Positions 15,668 to 23,702 of a DNA stretch of 24,067 nt are shown piece by piece. Within the stretch, counting starts at the first letter, position 1, and each line of letters begins with the position of its first letter. Origin of the DNA: GCA-2732805 sp964516605 (GTDB taxonomy: Bacteria > Pseudomonadota > Gammaproteobacteria > Coxiellales > Coxiellaceae); assembly GCA_964516605.1 (NCBI GenBank), contig CAZFAA010000019.1, forward strand, positions 1 to 24,067, in the 5' to 3' direction. Made by a program: the position numbers and the translations under genes. The notes beneath the pieces are model-generated. The model was not told where the DNA came from, did not search any database, and saw nothing but the letters and a program-made list of their open reading frames with translations.

Positions 15668-17853
15668 TGGATGTTTCATACTTACTTAACTCATTAAACG
15701 ATCAACAGCGTGAAGCGGTTGCCAGCGATCAATCTAATCTGCTGATTTTAGCTGGTGCTGGCAGTGGTAAAACACGTGTGTTGGTACATCGCATTGCCTG
15801 GCTGATGTCGGTTGAACACATTTCACCGTATGCAATTTTAGCGGTCACATTTACCAATAAAGCCGCCTATGAAATGCGTGGACGTATTGAAGCACTGCGC
15901 GGCACACCCGTTGGCGGCATGTGGGTCGGCACCTTTCACGGTCTAGCACACCGCGTATTGCGCGCGCACTGGAGCGATGCGAAACTGCCTGAAACCTTTC
16001 AGATTATGGACAGTGATGATCAATACCGCTTAATTCGACGCATTTTACGCAGCCTCAATTTGGATGAAGCAAAATGGCCACCACGTCAAGCGCAGTGGTT
16101 TATCAACAAAAGCAAAGAAGAGGGACGGCGCGCTAAAGACATCAGTAATCCTGATTACAGTTATTTTACTGAAACGATGCAACGCATTTACACCGAATAT
16201 GAAACCATTTGTGAGCGCAGTGGTCTTGTGGATTTTTGCGAATTACTGTTGCGTTCACTGGAGTTATTTCAAAAAAATGAGTCGATTCGTGAGCATTACC
16301 AACAACGCTTCAGACATATTTTGGTGGATGAATTCCAAGACACCAACACGATTCAATACACGTGGTTAAACATCTTAAAAGGCCCACAGGCCTACATCAT
16401 GGCAGTGGGTGATGACGATCAGTCTATTTACAGTTGGCGCGGCGCTAAAGTTGAAAATATGCAGCGTTTTACAAGGGATTTACCGCAGGTTAAAACTATT
16501 CGCCTTGAACAAAACTACCGCTCAACACAAACTATTTTAAGTGCTGCTAATACTGTTATCTCTAATAACGCAGGACGCCTGGGTAAAGATTTGTGGACGG
16601 ATGGTGAAGGTGGTGAAAAAATCACACTGTATGCTGCATTTAATGAACGCGATGAGGCACACTATATTGCGGCAACGATTAAAGATCTAGTGCGTCATGG
16701 CTACGACTACGATGATATTGGTATTCTATACCGCTCAAACGCGCAATCACGTATTTTAGAAGAACAGATGCTGGATCTGCATATTCCCTATCGTATTTAC
16801 GGCGGACAAAAATTCTTTGAACGCGCTGAAATTAAAGATGCTCTGGCGTATTTGCGCCTCATGGCCAACCGTCATGATGACTCTGGTTTTGAACGTATCG
16901 TTAACACACCCACGCGCGGCATTGGCAACACCACCTTAACAACGCTGCGTGAACAGGCTAAAACACACGGGATTTCATTGTGGGATTCAGCTGTCTTGAC
17001 ACTGCAGAATGATGCTCTCAGCACTCGCGCACACAGTGCTTTAACACAATTCCTGCGTTTGATTGATACGCTCGATAACGCCTCACGCGATAAAGATTTG
17101 GATATTCAAACCGATCAAATGCTGCATCAATCGGGGTTACTGGCCATGTATCAAAAAGATCGCAGCGAACAGGGCGTGTCCCGTGTTGAAAACTTAGAAG
17201 AGTTAATTGTAGCAACCAGCCAATTTAAACCTGATGAAAACGATCAAATTGGCTCGCCATTAGCTGCATTTCTAGCACACGTTGCATTAGAGACAGGAGA
17301 AGGCCAAGCGGATCGTGCCACGCACGCTGTCAATTTAATGACACTGCATGCAGCAAAGGGCCTTGAATTTCCTGTGGTATTTATTGCAGGCATGGAAGAA
17401 GATTTATTCCCGCATAAAATGTCCACAGAAGAAGAACGTGGCTTCGAAGAAGAGCGTCGTTTGTGTTATGTTGGCATGACACGCGCGATGAAAAAATTAT
17501 ACTTAACCTATGCAGAATCGCGGCGTCTTTACGGCACCGAGCGCATGAACAATCCATCGCGTTTTATCGCTGAAATCCCACAAGACATGATCCACGCCGT
17601 GCGCCCCACCACAAAAATCATGCGTCCCTCAAGCCTTGATAAACCATGGCAGAAAAAACGCGATAGTGCCTTCAGTCACACTGTGCAGGATACTGGCTTG
17701 CGCATCGGGCAACGTGTAAAACACGACACATTTGGTCATGGCATAATCGTTAATTTCGAAGGCAGCGGCGAGCACACACGCTTGCAAGTGAAGTTTGATA
17801 CACAAGGGACTAAGTGGCTGGTGGCAAGTTTTGCCAAGTTGACGGCGGTGTGA
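15667..17853 (+). CDS. uvrD: DNA helicase II (UvrD)
   Basis: UvrD is a 3'-5' superfamily 1A helicase that removes UvrC and the excised oligonucleotide in nucleotide excision repair and unwinds DNA in mismatch repair. It has 728 residues (E. coli: 720). Motifs are intact: Walker A AGAGSGKT (29-36), FTNKAAYEM (Ia), VDEFQDTN (Walker B, about 221-228), GDDDQSIYSWRGA (III), LEQNYRST (IV), LHAAKGLEFPVVF (V) and YVGMTRA (VI). The C-terminal domain resembles the UvrD/PcrA RNA-polymerase-binding Tudor fold (VKHDTFGHGIIVNFEG). It begins inside the asnS stop codon, so translation is coupled. No hairpin terminator is obvious after the stop. PcrA or Rep are alternatives, but UvrD fits best in a gammaproteobacterium. 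Confidence 0.96.
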   Translation: MDVSYLLNSLNDQQREAVASDQSNLLILAGAGSGKTRVLVHRIAWLMSVEHISPYAILAVTFTNKAAYEMRGRIEALRGTPVGGMWVGTFHGLAHRVLRAHWSDAKLPETFQIMDSDDQYRLIRRILRSLNLDEAKWPPRQAQWFINKSKEEGRRAKDISNPDYSYFTETMQRIYTEYETICERSGLVDFCELLLRSLELFQKNESIREHYQQRFRHILVDEFQDTNTIQYTWLNILKGPQAYIMAVGDDDQSIYSWRGAKVENMQRFTRDLPQVKTIRLEQNYRSTQTILSAANTVISNNAGRLGKDLWTDGEGGEKITLYAAFNERDEAHYIAATIKDLVRHGYDYDDIGILYRSNAQSRILEEQMLDLHIPYRIYGGQKFFERAEIKDALAYLRLMANRHDDSGFERIVNTPTRGIGNTTLTTLREQAKTHGISLWDSAVLTLQNDALSTRAHSALTQFLRLIDTLDNASRDKDLDIQTDQMLHQSGLLAMYQKDRSEQGVSRVENLEELIVATSQFKPDENDQIGSPLAAFLAHVALETGEGQADRATHAVNLMTLHAAKGLEFPVVFIAGMEEDLFPHKMSTEEERGFEEERRLCYVGMTRAMKKLYLTYAESRRLYGTERMNNPSRFIAEIPQDMIHAVRPTTKIMRPSSLDKPWQKKRDSAFSHTVQDTGLRIGQRVKHDTFGHGIIVNFEGSGEHTRLQVKFDTQGTKWLVASFAKLTAV

Positions 17854-18016
17854 GGTAAAAAATTCATGTAACGCAGGCTAAAAGCCCAGCAACAGTTTAG
17901 GTGGCACGCGCACCACCGAACAGTCACAATTGCATGCCAGAGAATTACTCATGATACTAGATAAACCGACCAGCTCCCTTACAATAGCGTCCGAAATGTA
18001 CGATTAAAAATAAATT

Positions 18017-18052
18017 TTTAAGACTGCGTTAATAATTTCGATGTACTATAAT
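18017..18052 (+). promoter_or_regulatory. promoter with PmrA-like direct repeat before the large effector-like gene
   Basis: A perfect TATAAT sits at 18047-18052 with no usual -35. Ten nt before it are two 9-mers 11 nt apart, TTTAAGACT (18017-18025) and GTTAATAAT (18028-18036). From memory, the PmrA site of Legionella and Coxiella is a tandem of cTTAATatT with the same spacing; the two copies match it at 6 and 7 of 9 positions. An activator site replacing the -35 is therefore plausible. This rests on visual matching only. Confidence 0.45.
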
Positions 18053-18073
18053 TCAGCTCAAATACTACTGGGA

Positions 18074-18102
18074 TTCATTCGACCAAATAGGAGGTGAATG
18101 AG
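18074..18102 (+). promoter_or_regulatory. Shine-Dalgarno AGGAGG in the loop of a possible hairpin
   Basis: AGGAGG at 18089-18094 lies 11 nt before the ATG at 18106, a rather long spacing. TTCATTC (18074-18080) can pair with GAATGAG (18096-18102) over 7 bp, one a wobble, leaving the Shine-Dalgarno in the 15-nt loop. The site rules out a GTG start at 18094, which is part of the Shine-Dalgarno. A regulatory role for the hairpin is speculative. Confidence 0.4.
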
Positions 18103-18105
18103 ATT

Positions 18106-21100
18106 ATGCGAACCTGCTACTATGTGCCAGAAGGACTTACTAATCAGCTTGCCGCTTATCTTGGCGAAGCAGGGATTTTAAATCAAATAGTGGAAGGAGC
18201 TGCTCATCCAGAGCAAAATGCACCTCCCCGAGAAGCCCTATCACAGCATGTCTATATATTTGCCCTTTTCGCTGACCAGCTTTTCAAAATTATCGCGAAA
18301 TTAGAAGTAGAAGAACTTGACTGGGTATTTGTTAGTAGAGTTGTATACGCTTTAGTGGTGGATTCAGCCGTGCCGGCAAACACCAACACACCAATCCAAG
18401 AAAACATAGGGGCTGAAACAACACAAGCTGCTCTAAAAGAACATGCGCTTAACTGTATGCGTCAGATGCGAGCAGCATGGAATGCTGCAAAAAGTTGGAA
18501 TGATAACGATTATAATGAAACCAGTGGGGAATCGTTTAGGCTGCTTGGAAAGATCATGACTTTATTGAGCTCAACAGCAGAAAACAGTTCATCAAATCCA
18601 TCAAATTGCTTCTTTCAAAAAACTTATGCCTCCAAGCTACCTTGGTGGATTCAACAACTTGCCGGAAAAAAAATGCCCACAACCGGCATAGGAATGTACC
18701 TAAAGTTAAAAAGTTATGCCGAACAAATGAATACCAAAAGTAATATTCATTTTGAAAGAGCGCATCAAATATCTTTTGACGATATCGATGCTCGATCGTC
18801 TGTCATTGAAGAAAATATTATAATATTTGATGAAATACGTGCAAAAGATCAGGGTAATCTTGTAAATATAATAGAACGTTTGATGAGCACCCAAAGACAA
18901 AAGATAGAGCATGAAAAAACAAGAATCAATGAAATGAACACCACTTCTACTGCTGGCACGACACCGAATGAAAGGCTGGAACAACTACGGCGAGCTTGTG
19001 AAAGAGAGATACAGAAAGCTGAAGAAAAATTGCAGCAGCAAATTGAGGTACTGCAGAGAAAAAAAGGAGCAGGAGCAGATCAGACTCCAGTCGAATTTAA
19101 ACCTTTGTCATCAGCACAGGAAAACTTTGAGCGCGCTGTATTAGAAAAAAAAGCGGTAGCAGCACAAATTGAGCTACTGCAGAGAAAAAAAGGAGCAGGA
19201 GCGGATCAGACTCCAGTCGAAGATGAAGATGATGTATTTGAGGATGCCGAGGGGCACCCACTTACGCCAGTCGAAGATGAAGATGATGTATTTGAGGATG
19301 CCGAGGGGCACCCACTTACGTCAGTCGAAGATGAAGATGATGTATTTGAGGATGCCGAGGGGCACCCACTTACGTCNNNNNNNNNNNNNNNNNNNNNNNN
19401 NNNNNNNNNNNNNNNNNNNNNNNNNNNNNNNNNNNNNNNNNNNNNNNNNNNNNNNNNNNNNNNNNNNNNNNNNNNNCAGTCGAAGATGAAGATGATGTAT
19501 TTGAGGATGCCGAGGGGCACCCACTTACGTCCGAGGGGCACCCACTTACGTCCGAGGGGCACCCACTTACGCCTCATGAGATGGCGTCGTTCGAACATTT
19601 GTCATCAGCACAGGAAAACGCAGCAGCACAAATTGAGGTACTGCAGAGAAAAAAAGGAGCAGGAGCAGATCAGACTCCAGTCGAAGATGAAGATGATGTA
19701 TTTGAGGATGCCCAGGAGCACCAACTTACGCCTGATGAGATGGCGTGGTTCAAACCTTTGTCATCAGCAAAGGAAAACTTTGAGCGCGCTGTATTAGAAA
19801 AAGAAGCGGTAGCAGCAGCACACAAGGCGCTCTTTGAACCCAATCAAAGTCCTACAGACCTCAGCAATGCATTCAATCTCGTCACCAGATTCAGAAAAGA
19901 CAGTCCTACAGCAACGGCTATGAACCTCATGCTCGAAAGAGCGCAGCTTTCAACCGCATGGACAGTCTCAGGATTAAAAGCAGGAATCTCTCGTTTCTGG
20001 GCAAGACGAAAGGATCAAGTAAGCGTGGCCTCTGAATTAACCGCCTTAACAACAGCGGAAGAACAAGCATGGTGCAGCGTCTTAAATGAGCTTGGTCAAC
20101 TTGTTACTCAAATCACGGCTCTCAATCTTAGCTCAGCGAGTCAAAGTGCGCAGTATCTTTTCTCTCCACTATTTAATCCTAGCTTAGGTGCAAAGATTGC
20201 CCATCTACAGGGCGAGATTCGCAAAATCCAGCAAACACGAGCGGAGAACAAAGCAAGTCAAGCTGATGACGATATATTACTAAGTCAATACACTAAAGAT
20301 TTGAGTGAACAAGCTACTCGATGGAAGTCGCTCCAAGCCGAACCTCTCACTCAATCACTATTTGCATTGCAAGCAAGCCTCGTATTTAAAACACCAAAAA
20401 ATCACGACGGGACTCCTAGCTCCTATAAACCCTTAAAAATGCTCTTCCTCAGCAGTTCTTCTAACAGCAATTCTCCACCTCGTGAGCATACAAACTATGA
20501 TAATGTTTCCTTTCCTCAGGGCACTAAATTTGATATCAACTCACTTGTCAAAATACCTCAACCAACTGACGGGAGTTCCAGTACACCACTGCGTGTGTCA
20601 TTCGAAAACGCCAATCTCACTAGCTGTGAATTTACAGAAGTTACAAAAGGATCTACAACCATTAAGAAACAACCTCTTGAGGGCGTTAACTTCCAAGGTG
20701 CAAACCTCACAAATACCACATTTACTTTTTGTTCTGATTCAAGACCAATCAGCACCTGCGGTATCATAGTGGATAGCAAAACGAAGATGAGCGAAGCACT
20801 CTGGAGCCAAGTCATTGCGGATAATATGAGAACCATCCCTCGTAATCCGCAAAGCGCCTACTGTAATCCTGATTATCTGCGATCACTATTGAGCGCAATA
20901 CCCAAAAACCTAGAACGTAATATTCTTACTGCGAATTATCTCATTGAGACACTAAAAGCCATTGCTTCCGACAAGGACAAGGACGCTGATCTGCGAGATA
21001 TAAAACATAGGGCAAGAGTAGTCGCGGAAATCTTTTTTGAAAAGCTCCCTGCTTTACAAGGATTATATGCACTGAAACAAATCATGGACTCAAAAACAGA

Positions 21101-21452
21101 CACAAATAACCCTTTACAAATGTTAAGATTAGAAAGGAGCCGCTTACGCAGATTCTTTGGCAACCACGGAAATACACGAACTTGGCAAGAAATTATGGAG
21201 CTTGGACGGGAAAAAGTAGCTAGAGCCGCCGCCAAAGAAAATATGCCTGCAGAAAACCGCGACATATACGCGTTAGAAAATATGCGTGCAAAATTAGAAA
21301 ATATGCGTTCAAAAAACCGCGACATATACACGTTAGCAATGGAAGCACCTGTTGGTCGTCGCTTTGCATTGTTTGGTCAAGGGCATCGTCATATGCCGGA
21401 ACAAGTAACCAATACAGATGAAAACAATCATATGGCTGCAGCCGGTGCCTGA
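18106..21452 (+). CDS. very large repeat-bearing protein, candidate translocated effector (gene cut by assembly gap)
   Basis: I do not recognise the family. From the ATG at 18106 the frame is open to the N-run at 19377; beyond it the frame is open from 19477 to the stop at 21452. Both sides carry the same 54-bp repeat, so this is one gene; with a 53-nt gap (mod 54) it encodes at least about 1099 residues. Layout: a soluble helical N-terminal region (1-287) without signal peptide or membrane segments; a predicted coiled coil (about 288-325); duplicated LQRKKGAGADQTPVE modules; acidic 18-residue repeats; then a helical region, a short pentapeptide-like patch (nt 20593-20730: FENANL, VNFQGANL), another helical region and a 20-residue duplication near the end. 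The isolated position, candidate PmrA-like site and FFAT-like repeats suggest a host-directed type IV effector; a T6SS cargo is the alternative. Functions are inferred. Confidence 0.75.
19216..19571 (+). repeat. 54-bp tandem repeat (18 residues) with nested 21-bp units, containing the gap
   Basis: The unit encodes VEDEDDVFEDAEGHPLT plus P or S. Copies start at 19216, 19270 and 19324, and one more at 19479 after the gap; a diverged copy starts at 19680 (VFEDAQEHQLTP). After the 19479 copy, a 21-bp subunit encoding SEGHPLT is repeated twice more. The bases are almost identical between copies, differing mainly at the last codon. All units are multiples of three, so copy-number change would keep the frame. 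This has the features of a variable-number repeat. Confidence 0.93.
19377..19476. other. assembly gap (100 Ns) inside the tandem repeat
   Basis: Exactly 100 Ns, the usual placeholder for a gap of unknown size. The last base before it and the first base after it are the same position of the 54-bp unit, so the true distance should be a multiple of 54 and the missing sequence about 53 nt, or 53 plus further units. The 100-nt filler itself causes an apparent frame change. Confidence 0.95.
21237..21340 (+). repeat. 60-bp (20-residue) direct duplication near the 3' end of the large gene
   Basis: AACCGCGACATATAC recurs at a 60-bp distance (21255 and 21315), within copies encoding ENMPAENRDIYALENM and ENMRSKNRDIYTLAM. 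It stays in frame and is likely a local duplication in the C-terminal region. Confidence 0.8.
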
Positions 21453-21759
21453 AGCCGGTCAAGATTAATCTTCGCCTAACCTCAATTCTGGATAACTGGG
21501 CAGGGATGGTAATTTCACTGAGACTCATTTGTGAGTCACGATCACGTTGGCGCGACGGGTTTGGTAAACTATATCACAAAAAATCTCTTACGCAGAACTC
21601 AAGTTAATTCTAGATGAATCTGCATGTATTTAGCGCGCTTGCAGTGCTTAGGGTGTAGTTGTTTCCGAATTCAGCTGCATTATCTAAATTCATTTTAAAA
21701 CACGTTGCGTAGCAAGTCCGATCATTTACCGTTTATCGCAAATTGCTAACCATTTTTAT
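21453..21759. other. 307-nt non-coding region between convergent genes
   Basis: It lies between the stop of the large repeat gene and the stop of the lipoprotein gene. The only structure I see is GACTCA (21522-21527) and TGAGTC (21532-21537), a 6-bp stem with a 4-nt loop. It has no U-run, so it is at best a weak terminator or a small operator. No RNA gene, ORF with a ribosome site, or mobile-element end was found. Confidence 0.5.
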
Positions 21760-22386
21760 TCAACCGCGAAAAAAATCCCACCACGGATGCTGCGGCAAAT
21801 GCGGTGCGCACACCAGCAATTGCCCGCGATAATTGTCTGCTACAGATTGCACATGATGGGCAACGGAAATCAACCACGGTTTGCGTAAATAAGTGTGCTC
21901 ACTATAACCAATGATTCCTTCGTGATACGCAAGATACAATTCATACGCATTATCACGCGGTATGCCAAGACGTGCGTGGGCCTCATGACAAAACCAGCCG
22001 ACAAAATCAATCGCGGCATTAAAACTCGACCGACTGATGCGCCTGTGCCCTGTTGCACGTAAATAGCCGAGCCACGTGTCATTAAGCGCTTGGGCATAAC
22101 CTTCTGCGGTGGTTTCATGCAGCCACGGAATAAAACCCAATAGCCGCACGCGCGGTGGCTTTACATCTGGTTGAAAACTGGATTCCTCGCGAATAATCGC
22201 CATTTGCACACTAATCGGGATGCCCCATTTACGCTCTGTTCTTTGTGCCGCCCAAAACCATTGCGGGTACTGATAAAAAATTCTGCAAATATTATCCTGG
22301 TTGTGTGGTGGTGGTGAATAACACCCCTCCACGCTAAAACATACTAATACCACCATTAAGATAAATGCATACAGTCGGTATTTCAT
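21760..22386 (-). CDS. lipoprotein with lytic-transglycosylase-like (SLT) domain
   Basis: Predicted periplasm-facing lipoprotein, 208 residues from the ATG at 22386, which overlaps the MFS stop as ATGA and has AGAGGA as Shine-Dalgarno. A signal peptide with lipobox-like VEGC places the lipidated cysteine at residue 22. The domain has the SLT signature ESSF (68-71), whose glutamate would be the catalytic acid, after a helix SVQMAIIRE. The TTAEGYAQAL segment and AYHEGIIGY occupy the usual xPxTA and AYNAG positions. Such enzymes cleave the MurNAc-GlcNAc bond in peptidoglycan. The GLMQ motif is replaced (LLGFIPW), so activity is likely but unproven. It is translationally coupled to two MFS transporters. 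Confidence 0.82.
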   Translation of the reverse strand: MKYRLYAFILMVVLVCFSVEGCYSPPPHNQDNICRIFYQYPQWFWAAQRTERKWGIPISVQMAIIREESSFQPDVKPPRVRLLGFIPWLHETTAEGYAQALNDTWLGYLRATGHRRISRSSFNAAIDFVGWFCHEAHARLGIPRDNAYELYLAYHEGIIGYSEHTYLRKPWLISVAHHVQSVADNYRGQLLVCAPHLPQHPWWDFFRG

Positions 22387-23702
22387 GAGTCCTCTCGTTG
22401 CACGCAATATGTTTCTTTAACCAGCAAGGATGCTGATAATGCGATCATGTATCCTACAAAAAAAATAATCATGGCAAAATGAAAATCAGATGTTAGATAA
22501 GTCAGTGCCGTATAATCTACTCGCTGCTGCGCATGCGTCTGTAAAATATAACCATACAAACGTTGAATAAGGCCAATTCCTGCAATCGTCGTTAAATTCA
22601 CAACACTGACAGACATTGCTGTTACAATACGTGGACTGCTTTCTGCCACCAGTGGGTAACCAATAATTTGTGTACTGGAAAAAAAACCAATTGAAAAAAA
22701 CAAGAAAAGCAGTGCACCCATACTCAAATTGGGCAACCAAATAATGCAGAAAATAAATGCCAATGAAATCAGTGCGCCAAAAATCATGAGCGGCTTGCGC
22801 CGCGCCATGCGATCTGAGAGCCAACCTGCCAAAGGCGAGCCAAAAATAGTGCCTATAAATAACATGGACGTGATATAGGACGCTTCTATTTTTGTAAAAT
22901 GGTATGCGGTCGTTAAATACAGAATGCCCCATAACCCCCCCAATACATTAATCGGAAGATTGATGGTGCTCGTGTAAATGCCTCCTAACCAATTTTGACG
23001 GCGTAAAAAAGCAATTTTCAAACTTTTAAAATAACCAAGCCCCGTCAGTCGTTGCTGCTCTTGCTGATGAAAAGGCTGATGCGTTTTAGGAAAATCCTGC
23101 ACGACAGAAATAACCAACAACCATATAAAAAAACCAAAACCAGCATCAACTAACAACGTATGCCGCCAACCCAATTCACGCACCAAGACCTCAAAGGGTG
23201 TTTGTGCTACAACCCCCCCTGTCATCGCAATCGTTACCACCAAGCCTGTTACATACGCCATATGCTGTGCAGGAAACCAGCGCGATGCCAAACGCAACAC
23301 ACTTAAAAAGCAAAAAGCGCTACCAATACCAGTTAAAAAACGACACACCGTCACCCAAAAATAACTCTGCGCCAACCCAAACAAGGCGGTGCTGAATACA
23401 CATACACCCAGAGCAATTAACATAACGCGCCGAGTTGAGTAACGATCTAACAAAGATCCCGCTATAAATAAAAAAATCACATTAGCTAAAAAATAATAAG
23501 ACGATAGATCACCAAGTTGTTCGGCATTGATATGAAAAGCCTGTAATAATGCCTCGCTGATGGCATCCATCATATTCATTTGAATGAATTCGTAGAAAAA
23601 AAACAATGACGCCGTCAACACAATAATCCATGCTTGTCGTGAAGGTGGTTTTAGATTATTTTTATCATGCAGCGCATCTACCAATGGTATAGGCTTAGAC
23701 AT
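22383..23702 (-). CDS. MFS transporter
   Basis: A 439-residue major facilitator with about 12 hydrophobic segments, in the inner membrane. The loop 2-3 motif A reads GSLLDRYSTRRVM, and a related GWLSDRMARRKPLM follows in the second half. The central cytoplasmic loop is near residues 205-235. The substrate cannot be read from the sequence; MFS carriers in intracellular relatives (for example the Pht group) import amino acids or nucleosides, but membership in that group is not established here. AAGGA serves as Shine-Dalgarno. The start overlaps the upstream MFS gene by 8 nt and the end overlaps the lipoprotein gene by 4 nt, so all three look like one operon. Confidence 0.93.
   Translation of the reverse strand: MSKPIPLVDALHDKNNLKPPSRQAWIIVLTASLFFFYEFIQMNMMDAISEALLQAFHINAEQLGDLSSYYFLANVIFLFIAGSLLDRYSTRRVMLIALGVCVFSTALFGLAQSYFWVTVCRFLTGIGSAFCFLSVLRLASRWFPAQHMAYVTGLVVTIAMTGGVVAQTPFEVLVRELGWRHTLLVDAGFGFFIWLLVISVVQDFPKTHQPFHQQEQQRLTGLGYFKSLKIAFLRRQNWLGGIYTSTINLPINVLGGLWGILYLTTAYHFTKIEASYITSMLFIGTIFGSPLAGWLSDRMARRKPLMIFGALISLAFIFCIIWLPNLSMGALLFLFFSIGFFSSTQIIGYPLVAESSPRIVTAMSVSVVNLTTIAGIGLIQRLYGYILQTHAQQRVDYTALTYLTSDFHFAMIIFFVGYMIALSASLLVKETYCVQREDS

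Larger units (their letters stand above)
19039..19817 (+). repeat. duplicated coding modules of about 57 and 69 bp
   Basis: Module A, encoding QIEVLQRKKGAGADQTPVE, occurs at 19039-19095, 19165-19221 and 19629-19685. Module B, encoding KPLSSAQENFERAVLEK and flanks, occurs at 19096-19164 and, slightly changed, at 19749-19817. A third module B at 19590-19628 has lost about 11 codons (FERAVLEKKAV), joining SSAQEN directly to AAAQIEV. All are in frame and nearly identical in bases, which points to recent unequal exchange. Each module A copy holds a run of seven As and module B a run of up to eight. Confidence 0.9.

Noticed and set aside
17900..17920. GGTGG/CCACC hairpin after uvrD as a terminator
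   Set aside because: Only five pairs and no U-run.
18094..18105. GTG start at 18094 for the large gene
   Set aside because: The GTG is part of the AGGAGG Shine-Dalgarno sequence; the ATG at 18106 is correctly placed.
19216..19571. CRISPR-like array
   Set aside because: The repeats are contiguous 54-bp coding units without spacers, in frame with the gene; no cas genes are present.
19581..21452. A separate gene starting at the ATG at 19581
   Set aside because: The frame is open back to the gap edge at 19477 and continues the repeats seen before the gap; there is no ribosome site at 19581. It is the 3' part of the gene that starts at 18106.
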